This document shows positions 52,945-61,790 of a stretch of DNA of 64,000 nucleotides, in pieces. The translations under genes and the position numbers were made by a program. The stretch covers positions 452,736 through 516,735 of the forward strand of contig NZ_JANUCQ010000002.1 in assembly GCF_024807035.1 (NCBI RefSeq), given 5' to 3'. The notes under the pieces were generated by a model. It was not told the origin of the DNA. It did not search any database and saw only the letters and a program-made list of their open reading frames with translations. Source of the DNA: Methanococcus voltae PS (GTDB lineage Archaea; AGJL01; Methanococci; Methanococcales; Methanococcaceae). Each line of letters begins with the position of its first letter. The first letter of the stretch is position 1.

Positions 52945-53286
52945 GATAGTTGATAATTTATAAATTATTGCTTACTAAATAAGTTAAATAACTTCATACT
53001 AATAATATAATAGGATATATTTACTATTAATTTAATTAAGCTAATACCAATTATCCCTTTTTTTATTTTTTTAAAAACAATTTAAGATGCATATAGATTT
53101 TAAAGATTTTTTAAGTTTTTAACATATTTTCGTAATTGTGCATATATCATATTTTTCAAAATTACATCGATGTTATTTTATAGTATAATTATTGTATATT
53201 ATAAAATAGATATTATAATATCTAATAAGGATAATAAATACACTAGTATGATGTTTTAGTATGTATTTATAAAACTAGGTGCGATT
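52945..53286. other. Intergenic region between mtd and the activator gene
   Basis: Starts with T7-T8 runs (about 53058-53072), probably the mtd terminator. The remainder is A+T-rich with TATA-like elements near 53175-53215. No gene is seen. Confidence 0.4.
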
Positions 53287-54030
53287 ATGATTTTAGGAAT
53301 TGATATTGGTTCTACAACCACTAAAACTGTTTTAATGGATGAAAATAACAATAAAATTATTGATTATAGTATCGATAACATTGGTGTAATAATTGAAGAA
53401 GAAATGATTATGGACTATGTTAAAAAATATGAGAAAAATTATTCAGTTGATAATATAGTTGCTACAGGTTATGGGCGCCATAAATTATCCTGCGTAGATA
53501 AAGTAGTACCCGAAGTAATTGCACTTGGAAAAGGGGCTAATTATTTTTTCCCAAACGTAGATGGGCTTATTGATATAGGTGGGCAGGATAGTAAAGTTAT
53601 TAAATTAGGAAAAGATGGAAAAGTAGTTGATTTCATATTATCGGATAAATGTGCTGCAGGAACAGGAAAATTCCTAGAAAAATCACTTGACATACTAAAA
53701 ATTGATAAAAGCGAAGACTTATACAAATACAAATCAGAGCATGTGGCTAAAATATCTTCTATGTGTGCAGTTTTTGCAGAAACAGAGATAATATCGTTAT
53801 TATCTAAAAAAACACCTAAAGAAGACATATTAATGGGAGTTTACGAAAGTATTGCAAATAGAACTATCCCCATGGTTCATAGATTAAAAATAAATGAAAT
53901 TGCATTTAGTGGGGGGGTTGCTAAAAATCCCGTCCTTAGAGAAGTATTTGAAACTAAAATAGGCAAAAAATTGCATGTATCAGAGGAACCACAAATTACC
54001 TGCTGTGTAGGTGCTTGTTTGTTGATTTAA
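53287..54030 (+). CDS. 2-Hydroxyacyl-CoA dehydratase activator-type ATPase (HgdC/DCCP reductase family)
   Basis: 247 residues. ASKHA-fold ATPase that injects low-potential electrons into a dehydratase or double-cubane protein. ILGIDIGSTTTKTVLMDE is the phosphate-1 loop; DIGGQDSKVI near 96 is phosphate-2; cysteines bridging the [4Fe-4S] dimer are in SDKCAAGTGKFLE near 122 and SSMCAVFAETE near 160; AFSGGVAKNP near 208 binds adenosine. Length is normal. A TAGGTGCGAT ribosome binding site is present. Likely partner: the protein encoded at 48293-49414. Confidence 0.9.
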   Translation: MILGIDIGSTTTKTVLMDENNNKIIDYSIDNIGVIIEEEMIMDYVKKYEKNYSVDNIVATGYGRHKLSCVDKVVPEVIALGKGANYFFPNVDGLIDIGGQDSKVIKLGKDGKVVDFILSDKCAAGTGKFLEKSLDILKIDKSEDLYKYKSEHVAKISSMCAVFAETEIISLLSKKTPKEDILMGVYESIANRTIPMVHRLKINEIAFSGGVAKNPVLREVFETKIGKKLHVSEEPQITCCVGACLLI

Positions 54031-54202
54031 TTAAATATTACTTTTTTAGTATTATAATTATAATTATAATTATTATTATTTTTAATATATTTTAGATTCA
54101 AATCAATTCATTACTTTTTTATAAGTCCTAGATAATATTAAAAATAATTGAAAAGATAAAAATAATAAAAAATAATAAAAATTATAATTATTTGGTGTAC
54201 GT

Positions 54203-55420
54203 ATGAAATATGACTTTAGGGCTGAAAAAAGTCTCGGATATACTACTGGTTCTTGTGCTTGTGCCGGCGCCTATTCTGGACTTTACTATCTAAAAAATGG
54301 GGAAATTTTAGATTTTGTTGAAATTGAAAATCCCAATGGGGAAATTTTAATAATCCCAATTGAAAAAATTATAATTGACTCAAAAAATGCTAATTCTGTT
54401 AAGGTCGTTGTAAAAAAATTTTCCGGTGAAGATATCGATGTTACAAATGGAGAATTTATAGAAATAGATGTAAAACTTTTAAAAAATGATGATTCAGATA
54501 AGTTTGATAAGTTTGATAATTTAAAAAAGGACGATGTTTCCACTATTAAAGAATATGAAAACGAATTTATAATTATAACTGGCGGTAAGGGCGTAGGGTT
54601 TGTAACAAAAGAAGGATTACAAATTCAGGTTGGAGATTATGCAATAAACCCAAAACCTAGGGAAATGATAATAGAAAATTGCCTAAAATTATTAAACAAA
54701 GATGAAAAAAGCCAAAAACCCGTTGAAAAAGTTAAAGTAACTGTTTCTGTACCTAATGGACTAGAATTAGCTAAAAAAACATTAAATCCAAAATTAGGTA
54801 TTATAGATGGCATATCAATTCTTGGAACTACCGGGATAGTAAGACCGATGTCAAACGATGCGTACAAAAATTCACTTGTTCCTCAAATCGATGTTGCATT
54901 GTCTAAAAATTACAAGCGCGTAATATTTGTTGCAGGTAATATCGGAACCAAATACGCGAAAAAGGATACAGACGTTAACATTTACGATAAATACTTCAAA
55001 AATGGCTTTGATGAAGATAAAGTGATAGAAGTGTCTAATTTTTGGGATTTTATGTTAGATAAGGCACTTGAAAAAGGTATTGAAGAAATAACCATATATG
55101 GTCACTCGGGTAAAATCGTTAAATTAGCCGGTGGTATCTACAATACACATTCTAAGGTTTCTGATGCTAGAAACGAAATTTTAACGGCCTATTCTGCTCA
55201 ATATATAGAAGATAAATCCCTTATTCGTAAAATCTTATATGCAAATACTACTGAAGAAATAAATGGATATTTAAAAGAAATAGGAATTCTCGAAACAGTG
55301 TATACTGAAATTTGCAAAAGAGTAGTTGAAAGATTAGAATATAGATGGGATAAAATAAAATTTAATTGCCATATTATTGGAATGAAAGGCGAAAAACTTG
55401 GTAAATTCGATAAAAATTAA
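54203..55420 (+). CDS. cbiD: Cobalt-precorrin-5B C1-methyltransferase
   Basis: 405 residues. Methylates C1 during anaerobic corrin ring contraction. GYTTGSCACAGAYSGLYYL near residue 10 is the CbiD N-terminal motif; GVGFVTKEGLQIQVGDYAINP near 130, SILGTTGIVRPMSNDAY near 212, and YGHSGKIVKLAGGIYNTHSK near 300 follow. Residues about 93-110 are an Asp/Lys-rich insertion. A TTGGTGTAC site precedes the ATG. It converges with ABCE1. Confidence 0.93.
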   Translation: MKYDFRAEKSLGYTTGSCACAGAYSGLYYLKNGEILDFVEIENPNGEILIIPIEKIIIDSKNANSVKVVVKKFSGEDIDVTNGEFIEIDVKLLKNDDSDKFDKFDNLKKDDVSTIKEYENEFIIITGGKGVGFVTKEGLQIQVGDYAINPKPREMIIENCLKLLNKDEKSQKPVEKVKVTVSVPNGLELAKKTLNPKLGIIDGISILGTTGIVRPMSNDAYKNSLVPQIDVALSKNYKRVIFVAGNIGTKYAKKDTDVNIYDKYFKNGFDEDKVIEVSNFWDFMLDKALEKGIEEITIYGHSGKIVKLAGGIYNTHSKVSDARNEILTAYSAQYIEDKSLIRKILYANTTEEINGYLKEIGILETVYTEICKRVVERLEYRWDKIKFNCHIIGMKGEKLGKFDKN

Positions 55421-55469
55421 AAATAAAGAAAAATGTAAAATAAAATAATAATTAATGTAATTAGGAATA

Positions 55470-57242
55470 TTATTCATCTACGTAATAATATTCTCCAATT
55501 TCTTTTTGATATATGTCTCTTTGGCTTCCTTCTTTGTTAACTCTTGGTCTGCCTGTTTCAGGGTCTCTTCTAAATGTAATACCCATTTGTTTTAAAAACT
55601 TGTTTGCGCCGTCTCTCTTTTTCAATGGCGCACTACCCTGACCATTCATTCCAGCTTCACCGTCGAATACGATAAATCTATCGGATATGTAATCCTGGAA
55701 TAATATATCGTGGTCAACAACAAACATTGCCGCGTCTTTTTCATCAGCCATACGTCTTATAACTCTTGAAGCGTTTAATCTTTGCTCTACATCCAAGAAA
55801 GCTGAAGGTTCGTCAATAAGATATAAATCTGCGTCGTGACTTAAACAAGCTGCAATTGAAACTCTTTGAAGCTCCCCACCGGAAAGGTCTTTTACATTTG
55901 ATTCCATTAAATTTTCAAGAGCTAAAGGTTTTATAATCTCTGATTTATAGAATGAAGTGTGTATCGCAGTTATTCCCATTAATAAATCTTCTACGGTTCC
56001 TTCAAAGTCTGTTAATATATACTGTGGTTTGTAAGCTACTTTAATATCGCCATTTATTTCACCACTGTTTGGTTTCATAACTCCCGCTAATGCCTTTACA
56101 AAAGTTGTTTTACCAATACCATTAGGTCCTAAGATACCTACAACTTCCCCTTGGTATATTTCGCCACCTTCAACATTTAATTTGAAATCACCTAAGTTTA
56201 CACCAATATCTGTGTAATCTAAGAGCATAGGTCTGTTTGAGTTATCTGCAGGTGGTCTTTTTTCGAAGATAATGGAATTTTTCCTAAATCGTATGTTTTC
56301 TTCTTTTAAGAATCCATCTAGGTAAGCGTTAATACCTACTCTTGTACCTCTTGGGTGTGTAACAACCCCGTAAGCTGACGGTACACCATACATAATGTGT
56401 ATGTTATCTGATAAGTAATCCAAAACGATTAAATCGTGCTCAACAGCTACTACTTTCTTGTCTTCGCTAACTTTCCTTATAACTTTTGCAGCGCTAAAAC
56501 GTTGCTTAACATCTAACCAAGATGTAGGTTCATCGAAATAGTATATACTACCATCTCTTAAGCAAGCTGCAGCAATAGCCACTCTTTGAAGCTCCCCACC
56601 ACTTAATTGAGTAAATTCTCTGTTTAACAAATTGGTAAGTTCTAATTCTTTGGTTAATTCATCAAATTTACCTTTTTCGTCAACTTTTCTTAACATATCG
56701 CCTACTTTACCTTTAACTACTTTAGGCAATATATCGACGTATTGTGGCTTGTGAATTGGTTTTATATTTTTTTCCTTGAGTTTTTCGAAGTAATTTTGCA
56801 ATTCGGTGCCCGAAAAATGTTTAACTACATCTTCGAGGCTTGCAGGATTCTCCAAATCATTTAAATTAGGTACAATCTCGCCGTTTAATATTTTTATGAT
56901 GGTAGATTTACCTACCCCGTTAGGTCCTAAAATACCTGTTACACCATTTCTTGGAGAGATTAAACCGTATAATCTAAATCTATTTTGACCGTACGAGTGT
57001 ATAATCTTATCGTCTGAGAGTTCTTCAGGTAAACCAATTATTTTAATCGAACCAAATGGGCATCTCTTTGTACATATACCACAACCGCTACACAATTGTT
57101 CAGAAATTACCGGTTTTCCCGTATCGTCATCTATAACGATAGTTTCTTCTTCCATTCTAACGCCTGGACAGTATTTCATACATTCCATAGAACAACGTCT
57201 TGGTTGACATCTATCATAATCTAATATCGCTAGTCTTGACAT
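55470..57242 (-). CDS. Ribosome recycling ATPase ABCE1 (RNase L inhibitor homologue)
   Basis: 590 residues. Splits ribosomes after termination. The N-terminal two-cluster ferredoxin domain has CQPRRCSMECMKYCP and CSGCGICTKRCP; twin ATPase domains have GPNGVGKSTIIK near 110 with LSGGELQRVAIA near 218, and GPNGIGKTTF near 375 with LSGGELQRVSIA near 460. The hinge follows each domain. Length is normal. A 9-base tandem repeat lies just upstream of the start. Confidence 0.97.
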   Translation of the reverse strand: MSRLAILDYDRCQPRRCSMECMKYCPGVRMEEETIVIDDDTGKPVISEQLCSGCGICTKRCPFGSIKIIGLPEELSDDKIIHSYGQNRFRLYGLISPRNGVTGILGPNGVGKSTIIKILNGEIVPNLNDLENPASLEDVVKHFSGTELQNYFEKLKEKNIKPIHKPQYVDILPKVVKGKVGDMLRKVDEKGKFDELTKELELTNLLNREFTQLSGGELQRVAIAAACLRDGSIYYFDEPTSWLDVKQRFSAAKVIRKVSEDKKVVAVEHDLIVLDYLSDNIHIMYGVPSAYGVVTHPRGTRVGINAYLDGFLKEENIRFRKNSIIFEKRPPADNSNRPMLLDYTDIGVNLGDFKLNVEGGEIYQGEVVGILGPNGIGKTTFVKALAGVMKPNSGEINGDIKVAYKPQYILTDFEGTVEDLLMGITAIHTSFYKSEIIKPLALENLMESNVKDLSGGELQRVSIAACLSHDADLYLIDEPSAFLDVEQRLNASRVIRRMADEKDAAMFVVDHDILFQDYISDRFIVFDGEAGMNGQGSAPLKKRDGANKFLKQMGITFRRDPETGRPRVNKEGSQRDIYQKEIGEYYYVDE

Positions 57243-57245
57243 ATA

Positions 57246-57285
57246 ATCACCATAATAATGATAATAATGATAATAATGATAATAA
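57246..57285. repeat. 9-base tandem repeat upstream of the ABCE1 gene
   Basis: About 3.7 perfect copies of ATAATGATA immediately upstream of the minus-strand ABCE1 start codon, in its leader or promoter. Read on the minus strand it gives TATCATTAT repeats, which could vary by slippage. Confidence 0.7.
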
Positions 57286-57434
57286 TGAAATAATAGTTCA
57301 TTTTAAGTTACATTGTAATTATGATTATGTTTATAATTATAATCATAAAATCTTTGATAAGTATTAAAATCAAATTATATTCAATTATATTAAACTAATA
57401 AAAGAATAATACTTAATTTGATATTTATTTTAAT

Positions 57435-58085
57435 TTATTGAGATTTAGCGTAACCTACAAGTCCACCTTTGCTCAATATATCCATTGTTTTACCTTTTGG
57501 AAAGATACAAGTTACTTTCGTAAAGTCTTCGTTTTTTATAGGATATTCTTCAATATCTTTATTATTTATATATATTTTTTTATTCTCAAAATCTACTTCC
57601 ACTGATATATCCATTTTTGAATTTTCTTTTTGGCTTTCGTTTTCGTTTTTAGATTTTTTTAAATTAGTTATAGTGTCCATGATTTTTTTAATTCCTTTGC
57701 ATTCTATTGGAATTATTCCCAAATTTATACAATTTCTATAGAAAATTCTTGCAAAACTCTCTGCGATTATTGCTTGGATACCACAGTACTTTATTGCAAC
57801 AGGGGCTTGCTCTCTTGAACTTCCGCAACCAAAATTGTCGCCTGCGATAATTACATCACCGTTAGCGGTTTTATTTGGAAAATCCTCATCAATACCTGCC
57901 ATGCAATGCAATGCCAACTCGTAGAGGTCTGTTGTTCTTAAATAAGCGCCTGGTATAATTGCGTCGGTATCGACATCGTCTCCAAAAATGTGTGCTTTCC
58001 CACTTATCTTTGAAGGTAAACCATTAGCGTATAATTCTTCTATTTTTTGGCTTTTAAGTTTGTTATACGTGCTATTTTTTTCCAT
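57435..58085 (-). CDS. hacB: Homoaconitase small subunit
   Basis: 216 residues. With HacA it isomerises homocitrate and longer homologues in 2-oxosuberate synthesis for coenzyme B. The swivelling domain shows [21 protein letters not shown] (residues 34-54), [16 protein letters not shown] near 82 and [18 protein letters not shown] near 112. The loop is YLRT (48-51), which in M. jannaschii marks homoaconitase, whereas isopropylmalate isomerase has YLVY/YLVM. A Lys/Asn/Glu-rich insertion covers about 143-157. Length is larger than the usual 165-170. HacA is not in the window. Confidence 0.88.
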   Translation of the reverse strand: MEKNSTYNKLKSQKIEELYANGLPSKISGKAHIFGDDVDTDAIIPGAYLRTTDLYELALHCMAGIDEDFPNKTANGDVIIAGDNFGCGSSREQAPVAIKYCGIQAIIAESFARIFYRNCINLGIIPIECKGIKKIMDTITNLKKSKNENESQKENSKMDISVEVDFENKKIYINNKDIEEYPIKNEDFTKVTCIFPKGKTMDILSKGGLVGYAKSQ

Positions 58086-58521
58086 AGAATCACCAAAATA
58101 AACATTTAGAAATTAATGATTTAGTTATTTAGTTTATTGACAATATATGTGCTAAATATGTGCTAAACTAGAGCGTAATAATATATACAAATACTAATTG
58201 TTATCTTGTTCAAAATTGAACATAAGCAATTAATAAAGAAGTAAGAATAATATAATTTATCATGATATTATAAATTAGTATATTTGTATTAGGATTGTAA
58301 GCATAATTATAATATGATTTTATTATGTTAATTATGATTTTAATTTTAATTTTAATTTTTGATACTAAAATATGAATTCCTACTATTAATAATTAATATT
58401 GTTAAAAGTAGCAAATTTATTGTAATTGTGACTTGTCAAATTAACATACGTGCTGTGTTTATCACATTATTACAGCGTATATTGTTTATTATTGTTTATT
58501 ATCTTATTTATTGGTGAATTT
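58086..58521. other. Divergent intergenic region, hacB and polB
   Basis: 436 A+T-rich bases. Two direct copies of an 11-base unit ATATGTGCTAA lie at about 58145-58166, close to the hacB start. Several TATA-like elements. No gene; the polB frame is open back to 58450 without a ribosome binding site. Confidence 0.45.
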
Positions 58522-61035
58522 ATGGAAAAAGAAATAGAAACATTATCTAAAAAAATACTTATGGATTTAGATTATAATTCCAAAGACCTTTGTATTGATA
58601 TGTATTACAAAAATTGTGGACTAAAAAAACCCGAAATAAATTTACAAAAAGAATGTGAGTTTAAACCTTATTTCTATGTAGATACATCAGAACCAAAAGA
58701 AATTTACGATTATTTAGATGGCCTAAATCAAGAAATTGATTTAAAAAAATTAGAACCTGAATTTGAAAATAATACATCCTTAAAAGTTCAGGATTTAATA
58801 ACAAACATAGAAATTATTGAAAAAATTGTTTATTCTGATTATATTTTGAATGGAAAGGATATTTCAGAAGTAAGTGATTTTAAAAATAAAAAAGAACGAA
58901 AAATATGTAAAGTCTATGTAAAATATCCTAATCACGTGAAAATAATAAGAGAATACTTTAAAGAATTTGGAAAGTCCTATGAATTTGACATTCCTTTTTT
59001 AAGGAGATATATGATTGACCAAGATATTGTACCATCGGCAAAATATTCCGAAGATAATAAGATAGACAACAGTATTCCAGAATTAAATTGTATCGCCTTT
59101 GATATGGAACTATATTGTAAAAAAGAACCAAATGCAAAGAAAGACCCTATTATAATGGTTAATTTATTCTCTAAAGACTACCAAAAAGTAATTACCTATA
59201 AAAAATTTGAAAATTCGGAATATAATGGATGTGTGGATTACGTAAAAGATGAAAAAGAATTGATTCAAAAAACAATTGAAATTTTGAAACAATATGACGT
59301 AATATATACGTATAATGGAGATAATTTTGATTTCCCATATTTAAAGAAAAGAGCAAACATTTATGAAATTGAATTAGATTTTGACAATGCTTCGAATTCT
59401 CAACAACCTCAAATCATAAAAATTTCAAAAGGGGGAATCAATAGAAAGAGTAAAATTCCAGGAATTATCCACATTGACCTCTACCCAATAGCTAGAAAAT
59501 TATTAAATCTTACCAAATATAAATTAGAGAATGTAGTACAGGAATTATTTAAAATAAACAAAGAAGCTGTCGATTATGGCGATATTCCAAAAATGTGGGA
59601 AACCGAAGATACTACATTGCTGAGATATGCCTATGAAGATGCACTATATACCTATAAAATGGGGAATTACTTCTTACCACTTGAAATAATGTTCTCTAGA
59701 ATAGTTAATCAGCCCTTGTATGATACTAGTAGAATGAATAGTAGCCAAATGGTGGAATTTTTATTACTTAAACGGTCTTTTGAACAAAATATGATTTCTC
59801 CAAACCGTCCTTCAAGTTCAAGTTACAGAGAACGTGCCAAATTCTCTTACGAAGGTGGTTATGTTAGAGAACCACTAAAAGGTATTCAAGAAGATATCGT
59901 TTCACTTGACTTTATGAGTCTATATCCTTCAATATTGATAAGCCATAATATAAGCCCTGAAACGGTCATTTACGAGGAAAAAGAACGAGAAAATATGGAG
60001 CTTGGGATAATTCCTAAAACCCTTAATGAATTATTAAGTCGAAGAAAACATATTAAAATGCTATTAAAAGATAAAATTCAAAAAAATGAGTTTGATGAAG
60101 AATATAGTAGATTAGAACATGAGCAAAAATCCATTAAAGTGCTTGCAAATAGCCATTATGGTTATTTAGCATTCCCGATGGCTCGCTGGTACTCGGATAA
60201 ATGTGCGGAAATGGTTACAGGACTTGGTAGAAAATATATTCAAGAAACCATTGAAAAAGCAGAAGAATTTGGATTTAAGGTAATTTATGCAGATACCGAT
60301 GGTTTTTATGCAAAATGGGATTATGATAAACTTCAAAAAGGTAAAAAAGAAGAAAATGATAAATCTGATAAATTATCTAATTTACCTAAATTATCAAAAG
60401 AAGAATTGATAATATTAACTAAAAAGTTCTTAAAAGGAATTAATGAAGAATTACCAGAAGGTATGGAATTAGAATTTGAAGGACATTTTAAAAGAGGGTT
60501 ATTCGTTACAAAAAAGAAATATGCGTTAATCGAAGATGACGGGCATATTGTAGTAAAAGGTTTGGAAGTTGTAAGACGAGATTGGTCAAACATTGCTAAA
60601 GATACTCAACAAGCCGTTATTAGAGCACTATTGGAAGATGGTGACGTTAATTTAGCTAAAAAAATTATTAAAAATACGATTGATAATTTGAAAAAAGGAA
60701 ATATTGATAAAAATGATTTGCTTATACATACTCAATTAACTAAAAATATTGAGGAATATAAGTCAACTGCACCACATATTGAAGTAGCTAAAAAAATAAA
60801 GCAGCGTGGTGATTCAGTCCGAGTAGGGGATGTTATAAGTTATATAATTGTCAAAGGTAGCCGTTCAATTAGTGAAAGAGCTGAACTATTAGAGTATGCT
60901 GGCGATTATGATATTAATTACTACATTGACAATCAGGTTTTACCACCCGTTATTAGGATTATGGAGTCTTTGGGAATTTCGGAAGATGAATTGAAAAATT
61001 CAGGTAAGCAGTTTAAACTCGACCAATTTATGTAA
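58522..61035 (+). CDS. polB: DNA polymerase B (family B replicative/repair polymerase)
   Basis: 837 residues. Exonuclease motifs: FDMELY near 193 (Exo I, DxE), [13 protein letters not shown] near 257 (Exo II), [10 protein letters not shown] near 365 (Exo III). Polymerase motifs: [14 protein letters not shown] near 460 (A), [19 protein letters not shown] near 530 (B), [11 protein letters not shown] near 575 (C, both Asp). The C-terminus KQFKLDQFM resembles a PCNA-interacting peptide. An Asp/Lys/Glu/Leu-rich stretch follows motif C (about 590-612). The ATG at 58522 has TTGGTGAAT; the upstream open frame has no such site. A strong terminator follows at 61182. Confidence 0.96.
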
Positions 61036-61181
61036 AAAATTTATGAAAATGTTAAAAAGTTATTAAACTAATTATTAAAATTATTAAAAATAACTTTAAT
61101 TAATTATTGAATATTATAAATTTTTATAAAATTTTATAAATATTTGGATAAATCAATGTATCTTTAAAATCGTTTAAAAAA

Positions 61182-61207
61182 GTTGCAAAAATTTGCAACC
61201 TTTTTTT
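61182..61207 (+). terminator. Terminator downstream of polB
   Basis: GTTGCAAA at 61182-61189 and TTTGCAAC at 61192-61199 form a perfect stem, followed by CTTTTTTT. Further T-runs (61221-61228, 61251-61258) give the multiple oligo-T pattern of archaeal terminators. Confidence 0.75.
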
Positions 61208-61577
61208 AATAGTTCTAATCTTTTTTTTATCGCTCTTTTTTAAAAATTAGTTTTTTTTGGGTTTTATACGTCGTGAAACGGTTTCAGAGACCGTATTAAA
61301 TGGTAAGGTATATATATCAAGATAGGCATAGTACTATTTGTCAGAAGACGTGGTGACTTGTGAACTTGTAACTTATAAAATTGTAAGTAAGTTATTAAAT
61401 TACTTTCAAAAAGTATAAAGTTTCAAAAATAGTCATTATCGATGACATAGATTATATTTATAATTATTAATAAATTTATCAAATTAATTATCAATTTGTG
61501 ACTATATTTATACCATATGTTTGTAAAGTGGTAGAACAATTTCGAAAGTAATAAAAATAATATCATATATTATTTAT

Positions 61578-61596
61578 ACGAGTATTGACTACTCGT
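61578..61596. repeat. 7-base inverted repeat in the sla leader
   Basis: ACGAGTA at 61578-61584 and TACTCGT at 61590-61596, perfect. A third CGAGTA lies in direct orientation at 61614-61619. It could be an RNA hairpin or a protein-binding site. Confidence 0.55.
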
Positions 61597-61650
61597 TTAA
61601 GAAGATATACTTTCGAGTATGTTACCAACAAATAACTATAAATATAGAAA

Positions 61651-61670
61651 AATACTAAAAATTTAGTATT
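61651..61670. repeat. 9-base inverted repeat in the sla leader
   Basis: AATACTAAA at 61651-61659 and TTTAGTATT at 61662-61670 with a 2-base centre; perfect dyad. Confidence 0.6.
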
Positions 61671-61672
61671 AT

Positions 61673-61736
61673 GGTAGTAATTTTAAATTAAATACTAATT
61701 ACAATTTAAAAGTTTAACAACTTATTGATTACTACC
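61673..61736 (+). promoter_or_regulatory. Long 5' UTR hairpin ahead of sla
   Basis: GGTAGTAAT (61673-61681) pairs with ATTACTACC (61728-61736). Directly stacked inside, TTTTAAATT (61681-61689) pairs with AATTTAAAA (61703-61711) around a 13-base loop, leaving an unpaired 3' bulge of about 17 bases. Up to about 17 base pairs result, ending 54 bases before the start codon. The ribosome binding site AAAGGTGCA at 61778 lies outside the stem. Confidence 0.6.
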
Positions 61737-61790
61737 GGAAATACAAAACCTAAAAAATAATACAAAAATAAAAACAAAAGGTGCATTACA

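Larger units (their letters stand above)
61260..61790 (+). promoter_or_regulatory. Promoter region and structured leader of the S-layer gene
   Basis: About 530 bases before the sla start without a reading frame. A 17-base near-palindrome lies at 61277-61293 (ACGGTTT-CAG-AGACCGT). A TATA element GGTATATATATC is at 61307-61318, predicting a leader of about 450 bases; a second TATA-like CTATATTTATACC is at 61502-61513. Downstream are an ACGAGTA/TACTCGT hairpin (61578-61596), a perfect 9-base inverted repeat (61651-61670) and a large hairpin near the start codon (61673-61736). My memory of published M. voltae work is that sla transcripts have an unusually long leader. Confidence 0.6.

Noticed and set aside
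61277..61293. Palindrome upstream of sla considered as a CRISPR repeat
   Set aside because: It occurs once in the region and has no repeat-spacer periodicity.
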